From assembly GCF_041296265.1 (NCBI RefSeq), contig NC_091693.1, forward strand, positions 7,101,001 through 7,165,000: 64,000 nt of DNA, read 5' to 3'. Every line of letters begins with the position of its first letter. Position 1 is the first letter of the stretch. Both the position numbers and the translations under genes were made by a program. Below the pieces are notes generated by a model. That model saw nothing but the letters and a program-made list of their open reading frames with translations. It did not search any database and was not told the DNA's origin. Source of the DNA: Equus caballus. Lineage: Eukaryota; Chordata; Mammalia; Perissodactyla; Equidae. Positions 10,816 to 23,123 of this stretch are shown here, piece after piece.

Positions 10816-12270
10816 ATCACACCTTGGCCACTCTGGCTCTAGGGCTGACAAGCTCTCCAGGGGATCCCGATGCAGCTAAAGCATGAGGACCGCTGGTCTG
10901 GCTCGGGCAAGGCTTCCTTCTCTGTTTTCCTGCCTCAGAGCTCAGATGGCTCTCAGTGCCACCCTCTTCCACCAAAGGGACGAACATCAGCGAAGCACTG
11001 AACGGGATAAGAATTGGTGGATAAACGCCCCGCAGCCTCTTTGAACTTTGCAGGGGAAGGAAAGGGAGGGACAACAGTCCTGATGTGTTCTGCTAGGCTC
11101 CTTAATGCTCCTGGCCCCAGCTGCCCAGAGAGGCACCCTCTCCTCATCTGCACTTCCCATTAACTTTCTGCTCCTCCGTCTTACTCTTCCCCCTCCCTTG
11201 CCCATTTCCTGGGGTCACTCCCTAAATCAGCCAGTTCCACTGAATTCTCATCCCTGTCCACTCTTGGGAATGTCTCCATACATTGCCCTCTCTCTCCCCC
11301 CACCTCCCCCGCTTCTGTAGTGCTCAGAAACTCTGCATCATCTTTCCGAGTGTCTGAGTAACCAGTATCCACTGTGCTGGGCCAGGAGCACTGATGAACT
11401 TTGCTAATGATCTGGAAAGGCGGGCCCTGGAGTGGAGTTAATTTTAGCTGCAGTTTTTCAATACACATAAGTGGAAGGAACCAAAAGTCTGTTCTGAAGC
11501 CTTCAGCAGAGGCAGGGATGCCAGGGTGGATGTGCATCCATGCCCCACCCCCAACAAGGTTGCCTGATTCCTCCACTCAGTGGAGGTGGCTCGTGACCAT
11601 TCAGGTTCCCCCAGGGTAAGGCCATGACCACTGGCCAAGGATGTGTCCCCTTCAGACCAGGGCTCCCAAAAGATCAGGTCCCCCGTATTGCTATAACCAA
11701 GTTCCCAGGCCCGCATCCCTCTTCCTGCGACACCATCTGCCAGGAGATACGTGGGACCCCCCCACCCCCCACCATCATCCTCTCACAGGCAGGCGTCAGG
11801 ACAGGCAGACACCACTCCCGGTGAGTCATATGTTAGTACAATTCTAGTAGAATCCTCTGTGGGCCAGTGGACCTGAATTGGAGAGAGGGGAAGGCAGTGA
11901 ACACACTTTTCTGGGTCGACCTGGCCAGCCCCCTGCCTCTGTCCCATTTCCTATCTTCTCCTTCCTCCATGGGCTATCGGGCCAGTGTGTCTTGAGGTCT
12001 AGCTCTAATTCCAGAGGGCACAGCGTCTTGGAGCCAAGTGTTCCCCTTGTACCAGGGCAAGGAGCCTTGGGAAAGAGCAGTCTCCCCTCTGGCCGGAAAG
12101 ATCAGGCCTGTTGCAGCCAGGGTCCCAGTAAGGGGACTCCAGCTGTGGAAGGGACATCCCAGGGAGGTGGTGCTGAGACAGGTTGGGAGCAGTGCTCTGG
12201 GATGGAGGGCCACATCCAAGGCTGTGAATGAGAACTGGACACGCATACACATACCCATCCTCACAGTTGA
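10816..12270. other. intergenic stretch upstream of LRFN3, no feature recognised
   Basis: There are open frames on both strands (for example 11,181-11,576 and 11,878-12,231), but none has a recognisable domain, codon pattern or splice context. I see no named repeats. Confidence 0.4.
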
Positions 12271-12274
12271 GTTG

Positions 12275-12537
12275 CCCCAGTCTGTCTGTCTCTCTGTCTC
12301 TCCCTGTTTCTTTGACTTTCTCTGTGTCTCTGTCTTTGCCTATCTCTGACTTGTGTTTGTCTCTTGTCTATTTCTCTCTGGGTCTCTCACTGTCTCTCTT
12401 CTTGGATATGTGTGTCTTTCCCTCTCTCTCTCATTCTACTCCTCTCTGTCTCTCAATCTGTCTGCCTATCTTTTTATCTCTGTCTCTCTCTCTCTCTTTG
12501 TCGCTCTCTGTCTCTGTATCTCTCTCTGTATCCAAGG
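12275..12537. repeat. degenerate (TCTC/TCTG)n tract
   Basis: About 260 bp of nearly pure pyrimidine/TG tetranucleotide repeat lies immediately upstream of the LRFN3 CpG island. It produces meaningless Ser/Leu-rich open frames. Confidence 0.85.
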
Positions 12538-12559
12538 ATCCTCTCTCCCAAGCGACTGC

Positions 12560-13025
12560 CAGGGCGACTCCTTGGGAGGTGGGGCTGGGGACGCGCCTTG
12601 CAGAGAAGGGGGCTGCTTACACCTTTAAGTGCGGGCGCGCGCGGGGCCTGCTCCTTTAAGCGCGGGCGCGCGCGCGGCCCCGGGTTCCCGGCGAGGAGGC
12701 CGCGGGAGCTCCCGGACCCGGCCCGCCTGCCCTGCCCCCGCCCGGTCCCCGCCCCGGCCCCGGCGGGGGAGGGGTCTCTGAGCGTGGCCCCTCCCCCCTG
12801 CGCCCCCGCCTGCCTTGCGGTGCCCCCAGCCTGCGAGTCCCTGTGTGTCCGTCTGTCCGCGCCCAGGCCTCGCCCCACCCCGGCTGCCGGGGCTCCCTGG
12901 CCGCCCCCCCACCCACCGCAGCCGCTCCCCTCCCTCCGGGCCAGCCCCCGCCGCAGCCCGGGAAGCCAGCCGGCACGCCGCCGCCCTAGACCCAGGGCCC
13001 ACACCCCGACATCGGGGCCCTGCAC
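12560..13025 (+). promoter_or_regulatory. LRFN3: CpG island, likely LRFN3 promoter and first exon
   Basis: Very GC- and CpG-rich sequence with repeated CTCCTTTAAGCGCGGGCGCG-like blocks (about 12,615-12,680), GC boxes and no TATA box. It lies about 2.3 kb upstream of the LRFN3 start codon, which gives a gene length close to the compact human gene. The transcription start cannot be fixed from sequence alone. Confidence 0.6.
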
Positions 13026-13725
13026 CCCGAGATTGGATCTAGGGATCTGGAAACCTGAGCCTGGGACCCTGATCTGGGGCTGGGAGCCCAAGACCTGGAG
13101 CCTGAACACCAATATTTGGGGCTGGAATCTCAACATCCGTCCCTGGGACCCCAAGATTTGGAGGCTGAACCCCAAGATTTGGCATATGGACGGCAAGATT
13201 TGGAGCCTGAACCTCAAGACTGAGCACCTAAAACCCCAAATCTGGAGCTCAACTCTGAATTCTGCGCCTGGGACCTTGAAATCTGGGACCAGATTCCCAT
13301 ATCTATACTCTGGAACCCACTATTTAGGACCTGAACCCTAAGAATTAGGCCTCAAATTCCAAGATCTGAACCCTGGCATTCTAAGGGGCCTAAACCTGAG
13401 TTTGGGCCTGAAGTCTTTGCTGCAAACCTGAATACTGAAATTTGGAGCTAGGGACCTCCAAATCTTTACTAAGCACCCCGATATCTGAACCCAGCACCCC
13501 AGTATTGGATCCCAGGACTGGGCTTGGGGCTCAGACCCTAAACTCTTCATTTGGCTATTTAGCATCTCAAGACTGGAACTGGGAGACCCTGACCCTCAGC
13601 AACCCAAACGGGGTCTGGGTTCTAAAATTGGACCCTAGAGGCCCAATATTTGGACATCTAGGACCCCGAGTATCAAGGTCTAGAGTCTCTGTGGCCACAG
13701 ATCTGAGCTGAGACACAACAGAGGC
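13026..13725. repeat. degenerate ~20-30 bp minisatellite downstream of the CpG island
   Basis: Repeats of an ACCCCAAGATTTGGAGCCTG-type unit (variants GACCCTGATCTGGGGCTGGG, GAACCTCAAGACTGAGCACC) run for about 700 bp. Because of the periodicity, several frames stay open on both strands (for example 13,039-13,227 minus), which misleads ORF finders. Confidence 0.7.
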
Positions 13726-13827
13726 CTTGGGGACAGGAAAGGCATGACCAGGTGCTCCCTCCAGAACCCTGCCCCCTGCCCCCTTGGAGCCTGAGGACAT
13801 TGCTCCCTGGGGTGGCTTCCAGCTCAG
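13720..13827 (+). other. LRFN3: possible 5' untranslated exon of LRFN3
   Basis: A good splice donor, CTCAG|GTAAGG, at 13,827/13,828 could close a non-coding exon that joins to the acceptor at 15,235. The left boundary is unknown. This is an inference from splice consensus only. Confidence 0.35.
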
Positions 13828-14029
13828 GTAAGGCTACTGGGAGACCCCCATGGTGGGGAGGGACTTGGGAGGAACTTTGTGGCTGGGGGTGGAGGTAAGT
13901 GAGGACCAGGTCCCTCCGGGCACCCTTGGGATTTCCCCAGGAAACAGACATCCCCCTGCCCCCTAAGGGTCTACCTCCAGCTCCTGCTCTGCCTCAAACA
14001 CTCTGGCCATTTGGCCAGCCCTGCCCCTC

Positions 14030-15130
14030 TGACCTCCTCTTCCCCCGTCGATGGCATCTCCTGGTCTCTGACCCTCCACCCTGTTCTCCACCTTCTTCCC
14101 ACATCTGTCTTGTCTGACCATCTCCACCACTCTTCTCTCTAGTCTCCTTCCTCCACCTCTTCTCTCTGATCATCTGTGACACTTCTGTCCACCGCTCCTC
14201 TCAATGGCCATCTCTGTCTGCCTCTTCTCTCTTTGATCATCTTTAACACCCCTGTCCACAGCTCCTCTCTCCGGCCACCTCTGTCTACTGCTTCACTCAG
14301 TGACCACCTTTGACATCTCTGTTCGCCAGCTCCCTTGCCCTTGTCCACCCCTGGCTCTAAGGCTTGACCTGTGACTGTGACCATCTCCGTCTACCCCTCT
14401 TCTCTCCAGCCGCTTCTGTCCATCTCTCCTCTCTCTGATCATTCTTCACTGTCTCTCTTGCCCTCCTACCATCCCTGACCCTAACTGCCTGTCTACTGCC
14501 ATCCGACCATCTCTGGCCTTTACTGACCAACTCTCTTCTTTTGTCTCTCTTGATCATTGGTGCTCTCTGATCATTTCATACATCTTTGACTGCCTTTCCT
14601 CTCCCTGATGACCTCTCTCCACATCCATCATCCTAACCAGCTGTCCTCGTCTCCAACTATCTCAGACGTGTCTGTCCTCTCCTACTCTCTCTGACCACCT
14701 CTCTGGCTTTTGACCATTTCTGACCACCTTTGACCATCTCTCCTGAATCTGACCATCCCTGACCACTTCTCTCTTTGTCCACCTCTCATCTTCTTGACCA
14801 TCTCTAATCACCTCTCTTCTCTGGTCATGCCTGACTACTTCTAATCCTTGCCCCCACCGCCACCACCACCTCTCCTCTCCTTGACGATCTTTGGCCGTGT
14901 CTCTTTGACCTCATCTAAAGCCTTTTGACTTACCTTCTACCCTCCAAGACCAACCCTCCCATCCTCTGACCATCTCTAACCATTTCTAACCACCTCCCTA
15001 CCCTCTGACCCTTTGTTCACTTCTGCTCCCTCTGTCCCCCTGTGACACATCTGTCTCTCTGAGTCTTTGACCATCTCCTCTGGCTTTTGATCTGTCTGAC
15101 TACTCCTTTCTCTGACCATCTTTGACCATT
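14030..15130. repeat. ~1.1 kb pyrimidine-rich minisatellite (CTGACCATCTCT units)
   Basis: Dozens of diverged units of a CTGACCATCTCT / CTCTTCTCTCTGATCATC type run up to the LRFN3 coding exon's own acceptor region. The tract is intronic if LRFN3 transcription starts in the 12.6-13.0 kb island. Confidence 0.75.
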
Positions 15131-15251
15131 CTGCTCTCAGCCCACTGTGACCTCTCCTGCTCTCAGACTACCCCAGCCCCTCTGGCACCCTTCTGCTGGC
15201 CTCAGCCTGCCCTAACGCCTCTCTTCTTCCCACAGACCGCCCCCGCCCGCG

Positions 15252-18200
15252 ATGGCCGTCCTCCCGCTGCTCCTCTGCCTGCTGCCGCTGGCCCCCGCTT
15301 CATCTCCACCACAGCCGGCCACATCCAGCCCGTGTCCCCGCCGCTGCCGCTGCCAGACACAGTCCCTACCCCTGAGCGTGCTGTGCCCCGGGGCGGGCCT
15401 TCTGTTCGTGCCCCCCTCACTGGACCGCCGGGCAGCCGAGCTGCGCCTGGCGGACAACTTCATTGCCACTGTGCGCCGCCGTGACCTGGCCAACATGACG
15501 GGCCTGCTGCATCTGAGCCTGTCGCGGAACACCATCCGCCACGTGGCGGCTGGCGCCTTCGCCGACCTGCGCGCCCTGCGCGCCCTGCACCTCGACGGCA
15601 ACCGGCTGACCTCGCTGGGCGAGGGTCAGCTGCGCGGCCTGGTCAACTTGCGCCACCTCATCCTGAGCAACAACCAGCTGGCAGCCCTGGCGGCTGGTGC
15701 CCTGGACGACTGCGCGGAGACCCTGGAGGACCTCGACCTCTCCTACAACAACTTGGAGCAGCTGCCCTGGGAGGCTCTGGGCCGCCTGGGCAATGTCAAT
15801 ACATTGGGCCTCGACCACAACCTGCTGGCTTCTGTGCCTGCCGGCGCCTTTTCCCGCCTGCACAAGTTGGCGCGGCTGGACATGACCTCCAACCGCCTGA
15901 CCACCATCCCGCCCGACCCACTCTTCTCCCGCCTGCCCCTGCTGGCCAGGCCCCGTGGCTCCCCCGCCTCTGCCCTGGTGCTGGCCTTCGGCGGGAACCC
16001 TCTGCACTGCAACTGCGAGCTGGTGTGGCTGCGGCGGCTGGCACGGGAGGATGACCTCGAGGCCTGCGCCTCCCCCCCTGCTCTCGGTGGCCGCTACTTC
16101 TGGGCCGTAGGGGAGGAGGAGTTTGTGTGCGAGCCCCCAGTGGTGACTCACCGCTCGCCGCCCCTGGCGGTGCCTGCAGGTCGGCCTGCCGCCCTGCGCT
16201 GCCGGGCAGTGGGGGACCCTGAGCCCCGAGTGCGCTGGGTGTCACCCCAGGGCCGGCTACTGGGAAACTCGAGTCGCGCTCGCGCCTTCCCTAATGGGAC
16301 GCTGGAGCTGCTGGTCACCGAGCCGAGCGATGGTGGCATCTTCACTTGCATTGCGGCCAATGCAGCTGGCGAGGCCACGGCTGCTGTTGAGCTGACCGTG
16401 GGTCCCCCGCCACCCCCCCAGCTAGCCAACAGCACCAGCTGTGACCCCCCGCGGGACGGGGATCCTGATGCCCTCACCCCGCCCTCTGCCGCCTCTGCCT
16501 CCGCCTCCGCCAAGGCGGCTGACACCGGGCCCCCTGCTGACCGTGGTGTCCAGGTGACTGAGCATGGGGCCACAGCTGCTCTCATCCAGTGGCCAGATCA
16601 GCGGCCTATCCCAGGCATCCGCATGTACCAGATCCAGTACAACAGCTCAGCCGATGACATCCTCGTCTACAGGTGCAGGGTCTAGGCGCGGGCAGCTCGG
16701 GGGTAGGGGGCAGGGTGGAGGGAGGGTTGGAAGTCCACCTACTGATACCCCAGGCTGCAGCACAGCCGAGAAATGAGCTGCAAGGCTACACAGGAGGTCA
16801 GACAGCGAAGGTCAAAGAAATCAGGCCGAGAGAGTAAAAGAAATCTGGCAGCAGTGGTGAAAAGAAATCAGACAGTAGAGACAAAATAAATTAGGTAGCA
16901 AATGTAAAATAAATCAGGCTACAGGGCTAAAATTTATCAAGCAATGAGGATAAAAGAAATCAGGCTGCATGAGTAAAAAGAAATAAGGCAGCAAAAGTAA
17001 ATGTTAAACATAAAAAGGCAATCAGGCAGTAAGAGTAAAAGGTTAATGGGGGGCGCAATTTAAGAAGTCAAGGTAAAGAGGAACCAGGTGTTTCCAGATG
17101 ACGGGGCCAGATACGAGCCAGGCTGCGGAAGAAAAGGAGATCAGGGGGGAGGGTACGGGGGTCACAGCACAAGTAAACTGAGGCAGCTGTGCTGCAAAGA
17201 AACTCAGGCTGGAAGGGGAGGAAGTTAGTAGAGATGGCCTTGGGCTTTGTGCAGTGGGAACTGCTCCACGTGTTTAGAGTTCTGTCATGGTGTCTTCTCA
17301 GTTTTTGATGTTCTAAATCGAATTAAGCCTAGTTCAGGCTCCACCTGGCAGGGGAACTGGGGAGTCTGCACCTGTTGAGGATTCCCTTCTCTCTTCTGTT
17401 GTTGCAAACACAAACTTGGGGCTTACATACTCCGAGATGGGGGTCAGTACATCTTCTGCCCCCGAGCCGGGCACAGGGAACGTCTGTGGTGGCCACAGGT
17501 GGTCAGTAGTGGTGGCTGTGACACCTTGCACCCAAGTCCAGCCTTGTCTGGCTGGCCTTGGATGGCTCCCTGCCGGGCTGGGCCCCGAGGCCTGGCTGCA
17601 GAGGCCTGGGCCTCCCAGGGCCTAGGATCTGCACCTTGTAAAGCCAGTCCCTGGGTGCCCTTTCCCTCCCCAGGGGCCTACACCTCAAGAGAGTGTCACT
17701 TGATTTCCTTTCTAGTCCTGGAAATCCAGCAAGCTCCCTCCTTCCGTCTCTCAGACAGCAGCACGCAATCGATCCCTCGGAGGGCCCACACCTGACAATC
17801 ACACACGTCCTGTCCGCCTTGCCTGGCGGGGAGGGGACAAATGCTGTCCTAGATAGTCACCTTCCCAGAGTCAATCATGCAGTTCCCTGTACCTCCCTCG
17901 TTAAAGCAGTTTAGGAATAAAACGGATTATAAAACAAGTTAAATCTCCAACCGGGCGCTCTGCTACAAAAGGAAATAGAGTGGGATTGGGTACTAAGGAC
18001 AGAAGGATGTGAGAAAGGTAAGGATCTCTAGAAACCAGTCAACAGAGATAAAAGGGCATCAGGAGACAGAGCTGGAAAGAAAGAAGGCAACAGGGAGGAA
18101 AAGAAATCAGCAGCAATGGCTGAGACACATCAGTTTAATGAAAACGGAGTCAGACCAGAGGAGCCTTGGCAGGCAGTGCTGGAGAAACAATAACAATAAT

Positions 18201-19396
18201 AAGGCAGTGGGGCTAGGGGGACGTGCATTGGCAGGTTAGAGGGGAAGCAGGCATCAGCGGTTGGATTAGAATTCTAGCTGTACCCCGGAGGAAAATCAGG
18301 CAGCTGGAAAAGGGAATCAGCACAGCTTGTGGAGAGTCAGACGGGGAGCAAGGGGAAGGTGGGTGAGGGTCTGGAGGCAGACTGGGAGTTGGGATTAGGG
18401 GGAGATTGATGGGGACCTAGAAGGAGGTGGGCATGGGGTAGAAGGAGGTCAGACGGTTGGGACACAGTTGGATGGCTAGCTGGAGAGACGTCTGGTGGCA
18501 GGGCCACAGGGCACTCGGGGGGCGGGCTGGCGGGAAGCTGGGTGATAGACTGAAGAACTCCGGCAGTGAGCTGGGGAGAAGCGGGGAGGAGAGTGAAATC
18601 AGGCGGTGGGTGGGGCAAAGTTGAGCAGGAAGCTGGGGGAATTAGGGCTGCACACCTGTGGGATATTGGGTTGGGTGGCCGTGCAGGACGGGGATCAGGC
18701 AGCTGGCGACAAAGTAAAACAGGACTGGGAGAAGTCAAGGGGTGGGCTACAGAGAAAACCACAGGTAACTTCCGGTTGTGGTTTGAAGGACTCAGGGGCT
18801 AGAGAGAAATGAGGTAGTGGGCGGGGCCGCGGGCCGGGGCAGTGGAATCCTCCAGACTGCAGGGCTGGGGCAGAGGGCAGGGTGGCCGCTGGGCATCCAG
18901 AGACCTCACCCCACCTGCCTGTCCCTCCAGGATGATCCCGGCCGACAGCCGCTCCTTCCTGCTGACAGACCTGGCCTCGGGCCGCACCTACGACCTGTGC
19001 GTGCTCGCGGTGTACGAGGACAGCGCCACCGGGCTGACGGCCACACGGCCCGTGGGCTGCGCCCGCTTCTCCACTGAGCCGGCGCTGCGGCCGTGCACGG
19101 CCCCACACGCACCCTTCCTGGGCGGCACCATGATCATCGCGCTGGGTGGTGTCATCGTGGCTTCAGTACTGGTCTTCATCTTTGTGCTGCTTATGCGCTA
19201 CAAGGTGCACGGGGGCCAGCCCCCGGGCAAGGCCAAGGCCCCTGCGCCAGTCAGCAGCGTTTGCTCCCAGACCAACGGCGCCCTGGGCCCCGCGCCAGCC
19301 CCGCCCGCCCCTGAGCCTGCCGCACCCAGGGCCCACACCGTGGTCCAGCTGGACTGTGAGCCCTGGGGGCCCAGCCACGAACCCATGGGACCCTAG
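15252..19396 (+). CDS. LRFN3: LRFN3 (SALM4), synaptic LRR/Ig/FN3 adhesion protein
   Basis: Join 15252..16672, 18931..19396; 628 aa, the same length as the human protein. It is a single-pass neuronal surface protein of the SALM/LRFN family, known to act in synapse and neurite development. Residues 1-16 form a signal peptide, and an LRRNT with Cys28, 32, 34 and 45 follows. Then come a run of leucine-rich repeats (about 60-240), an LRRCT ([12 protein letters not shown]), an Ig C2 domain, an FN3 domain from about 424 (split by the intron) and a transmembrane helix at about 541-562. The short Pro/Ala-rich tail ends EPMGP and lacks the PDZ ligand of some paralogues, as is known for SALM4. The coding exon opens at 15,236 after TTCTTCCCACAG; the donor is CTACAG|GTGCAGG and the acceptor CCCTCCAG|GATG. 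The frame is intact with no odd residues. No AATAAA is seen within about 200 bp after the stop, so the 3' end is unassigned. Confidence 0.97.
16745..17060. repeat. degenerate ~27-30 bp tandem repeat in the LRFN3 intron
   Basis: About ten diverged units of an AAAAGAAATCAGGCAGCAAG-type sequence. Related units (AATCAGGCAGCTGG, GAAATCAGGCGG) recur at about 18,090-18,330 and 18,590-18,715, so much of the intron appears to derive from one expanded unit. Confidence 0.7.
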
Positions 19397-19690
19397 CCTG
19401 GCAACCACCTCTGTGGCCCTTCTGGCCCCAGGCGGGGCAGGACCCAGGCACCTGGTGGGACCTGGCCTCAGACTCACCAAATGGCTCACGGTTTTTAAAA
19501 CTCTGATGGGGAGGGTGTCGGGGGCACCAGGGCACAACAAGAAAGTCCTATTTTTCTAAGCTTGGGCCTGGGCTCTTGCCCTTGTCTCTGTCTGTTGGGG
19601 TGGGGGGATCATGCAGGGGTCTGGAGCTGGGGGGTGGGTGCTATCTCTGGGGAGAGACCCCCACAGCTCTGTCTGAGGTCCCTGGATGAG
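19397..19690 (+). other. LRFN3: LRFN3 3' untranslated region (approximate)
   Basis: Sequence after the stop codon is followed by a T-rich CCTATTTTTCTAAG near 19,547-19,560. No canonical polyadenylation hexamer is visible, so the true end is uncertain. Confidence 0.4.
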
Positions 19691-19694
19691 GCTG

Positions 19695-20215
19695 ACGATG
19701 GTCATCCATTCAGTCAACAGACATTCTGTGAGTGACCTCTCTGGATGTGCCCTGTGCTGGGTCACACCATGGTGACACACAGAGCCCCAAGCTCTGTCCT
19801 CAGACAGTGACAGCTTGGAGTGATCGGAGATGTGGCAATGAGGGGAGCTGAGGAGATTGTGGGAGCCCAGGGAAGATGCCTGACTCGGCCTAGGGTGTGG
19901 TCAGGGAGGGCTTCCTGGGGGAGACGTGACCTGAGAATGACATCTGAAGGAGATAATTGGGCAAAGAGCAGAGGGAAAGGTTCCAGGCAGAGGACAAGCA
20001 AGGACTTAGTAAGTGCTAGGCACTGGGGGTGCAGTGGTAGAGATGAGCAGGAAGGGTGAGTGGGGCCAGGACCCCCAGGCTGAGGAGCTCAGACTCTGGC
20101 CTCATAGTACTGGGGAGCCATGGAGGATTCTGTCCAGAGGAGGGACAGGGTCAGGTCTGGGCTTTCAGAAGATCCTTCTAGCCATCATGAAGGGGGTGGG
20201 CCAGAGGGGAAGACT
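19695..20215 (-). mobile_element. L2 LINE fragment
   Basis: Inverted L2 text: CATTCAGTCAACAGACATTC, GGTCAGGGAGGGCTTCCTGG, GAGATAATTGGG-type body, and GAGGGACAGGGTCAGGTCTG. Confidence 0.55.
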
Positions 20216-21514
20216 GAAGCTAGAAACCCGGGGGAGGCCAGGGCCAGGACCTGGGTGGGTGAGGACAAGACTAGACCAGGGCAGGGCTGGGGAAAGCAGG
20301 GTTGGGGGACCTTCCGGAAGCTGAGGGGGTGGGTTATGGAGCTGAAGGGCAGTGGGGGAGGGAAGTGTATAGGGTGAGACCCAAGGCTCTGGCCAGGGGA
20401 GGGGACAATGGATCTGCCCTGATACAGGACCAGGGTGGAGGGGCAGGTTTGAGGAAGATGCTGAGGCCAATGAGGGGCCCAGAGGACATGCAGGGGGTGG
20501 CAACCAGGAGGCCTCAGGACCCCTACCTAGTCTGTGGCTGGAGCTGGGGACAGAAATGAGGGCTCTGCTCAGCAGTGAGGGGGAACTGAGGCCACCAGGG
20601 TGGCGAGGCAGCCTCTGGGACTTTCCATATTTAAGGAACAGGCAAACCTAGGCTGAAAAACAAAGACTAGACAGGAGCAGTGGGTGGAGGGACAGAGCAA
20701 AGCAAACCAGGCAAGTGAGACCCAAGTGACTGTTGTGTTTAATGATATCAGGCTGCAGGGCCCCCCGTGAGAGAAGCATGAGGGGCTCGGGGGGCAGGTG
20801 CCAGATTCAGCTGACCTGAGAGCAGGAGGTAAGAAAGTGTAGACAGCTAGCGGAGACCCTACGATTCTGGGGCCCAGAGCCTGGTTCAGGTCGATCTGGG
20901 CCTTTCCACCCCACATCCCTCCAGGGCTGGTCCTCACTCTGTCTCGAATTCCCCTGGGCCGCCCTCAGACACCACGCCTGGAGGTTTGGAGGACAAACCC
21001 TGGGCCTTAGAAATGTCGGGGCTCACTGGAGATCCAGCAAGGGGATGGGCAGTAAGAGGAATAGCACTCCCTGACCTCAGGCCACTCTGGGGGGTGGTCC
21101 GGAGGCAGAGATGTGGAGGGAACTTGGGTCCCGTGAGTCCTCTCTGGAGTGATGCTGCTGTGAGGAGCATGGCCAAGAGGTCCCAAGACTGGACTGGCCA
21201 TTCTCATAACCAGGGGTGCATGACTTGTCCTGGTGGGATAACGTCCCAGATTCTGCTGCAGCTTTCGTGGTGGGTGCGGGCCTTGGAAATGATCTTCCAT
21301 CTGCCATGGGAACAACCTGAGTCTCAGGGACCTGGTCTGACTCCCGGGTCCTCCAGCAGCATCATGAGGCCCTTCCTCTTGTCACCCTCCGGTGGCTGAG
21401 ATGAGGTGAAGCCAAGGGGCCTAGGGAGTGGGAGGGTTGGATACCTAGTGCCAGCTACAGGATACCAGTTGCTGCCGTGAGGGGGCACCAGAGTGCGCTG
21501 TTCCTCAGCCCTGC
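20216..21514. other. intergenic GC-rich stretch, no feature recognised
   Basis: The sequence is purine-rich with several chance open frames on both strands. No exon signature, RNA or nameable repeat was found. Confidence 0.4.
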
Positions 21515-22210
21515 TTTTCAAATTTGAACAATTTATTGGGTGCCTACTTGTGTGACCTGCTGGGAATTCAATAAGGGACAGATACAGGCCTGTCCTCCCT
21601 CACATATCTCACCATTTGGTGGGGGGAAAAATGTTAAATAATGACACAGGCAAATGTAAAGCATCTATGGTGACAAGGAGGGCCGTGCAGGAGAGAGACG
21701 TGGCACTGGGGGAGGCCCTGCAACCAGGGGACCTGAGCCAGGAAGAGGGGTTGAGAGAGGCTTCCTGGAGGAAGTGACACCTCCCTGAGACCTGAGGATG
21801 CTCAAGTTGGACTTTATGCAGGGTGTGGAAAGGGCATTCCATGCGACTGGAACAGCATGTGCAGAAGTCCAGGGGCAGAGGGATGCATGGTGAGTAAAAG
21901 GGACTGAAGGAGGCCGGGGGGTGAGGGAAGGGAAGTGATGCTACATTGAGGCTGGTGGGTGGGGAAGGGGCAAATGACGCAGGACGCTGTGGCCTTGGAG
22001 GAGTCTGGATTTTAGTTTAGGTGGCATGAGAAGCCACTGCAGGGTTTTGAGCAGTGAGGAGCGGGGTGCTCCCGGATCTCCAGGAAGCTCCAGGGAGGGT
22101 CTCGTTGCACATGGGCAGAGACACCAGGGAGGAGGCTGCTGCAAAAGTCCGAGCAGAAGGGTGATCCGGACCAGTTTGGGGCCTGAAGTGGATGGACTGG
22201 AGAGAGATTT
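21515..22210 (-). mobile_element. L2 LINE fragment
   Basis: Inverted L2: CAATTTATTGGGTGCCTACT, GAGAGGCTTCCTGGAGGAAG, GAAGCCACTGCAGGGTTTTG, GGAGGAGGCTGCTGCAAAAG. Confidence 0.6.
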
Positions 22211-22843
22211 GAGCCTGCCTCGCCTGAGGCCTCCCTCCCCTGCGCAGAAGAGGATAGCGTGGACCACTGTCCAGCTACTCGGTTCTCAGGCAAGACTGCA
22301 GAGACACTGGGGAAGAAGAGCTGTGGGGCTCTGGTCTCTGATAGCCAAGGATCCATCCCTCAGGTGGGGGAGCTGACCTCTCTGTAGCATAGGAATTAAG
22401 GCCCTTTTCCAGGTTCAAGTACCAGGCAGACAGTGACCAGGGCTCTACAAGGCAGAGCCTGTGGGTGGTCGGGGGGAATGTGGACACTGGAAATGCAGGC
22501 CCGGAAGGAGGACACACACCCAGTGGTAGTTCTTGCACATCCAGAAGCAGGGAGGTCGGAGGAGGTGCATGGGCACAGGCTGGTCTCTCTGGCATGGCCC
22601 CCTCTGCCTGCCCCACAGGACGCCTGGGCCGTCCCCGCCCCCACGCAGGAACAACACAACTGTGGACAAATGAGCACATGTATCTGGAATTTAAAACGTA
22701 GCTTGTCCCACACTGTCCAGCCGAGTCCACTAATTTCCTGAGCTCGGGGAGGGCTGTTCCTCCCACTGTCACCCTCCATCTGGCTTTGAGGATGCCCTGC
22801 ACATTTTTGAGACCAGCTTTCCTGGGGCCAAAGCTCCAGGCTA
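22211..22843. other. intergenic stretch, no feature recognised
   Basis: No supported gene, RNA or named repeat. The overlapping minus-strand open frames at 22,275-22,956 lack any domain signature. Confidence 0.4.
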
Positions 22844-22856
22844 CTGGAGCATTTTC

Positions 22857-23110
22857 TTTTCTTTTTTTTTCTTTTTGTAGGGAAAGCTTCGCCCTGAGCT
22901 AACATCTGTTGCCAATCTTCCTCTTTTTTTTCCCCCTCCGCAAAGCCCCAGTACATGGATGTATATCATAGTTGTAAGTGGTTCCAGTTCTTCTGTGTGA
23001 GCCGTCACCACAGGATGACAACTGACAGACGGGGGCTGTGGTTCTGCAACCAGGAAGTGAACCAAAGTGGTGGGTGCCAAGGTTTAACCACTAGGCCATC
23101 AGGGCTGGCT
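22857..23110 (-). mobile_element. ERE SINE with 13-bp target-site duplication
   Basis: Inverted ERE text (CCCTGAGCTAACATCTGTTG, CCCCAGTACATGGATGTATA, TTTAACCACTAGGCCATCAG) lies between two perfect copies of CTGGAGCATTTTC at 22,844-22,856 and 23,111-23,123. Confidence 0.9.
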
Positions 23111-23123
23111 CTGGAGCATTTTC

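Noticed and set aside
12474-13217. 247-codon minus-strand open frame
   Set aside because: Same region read in reverse; the open frame is due to GC content and repeat periodicity.
12364-13341. 325-codon plus-strand open frame
   Set aside because: It runs through a TCTC microsatellite, a CpG island and a minisatellite. Low-complexity composition and no family match.
15417-16151. 244-codon minus-strand open frame
   Set aside because: It is the antisense shadow of the GC-rich LRFN3 coding exon; its Gln/Val/Ala-rich text has no domain.
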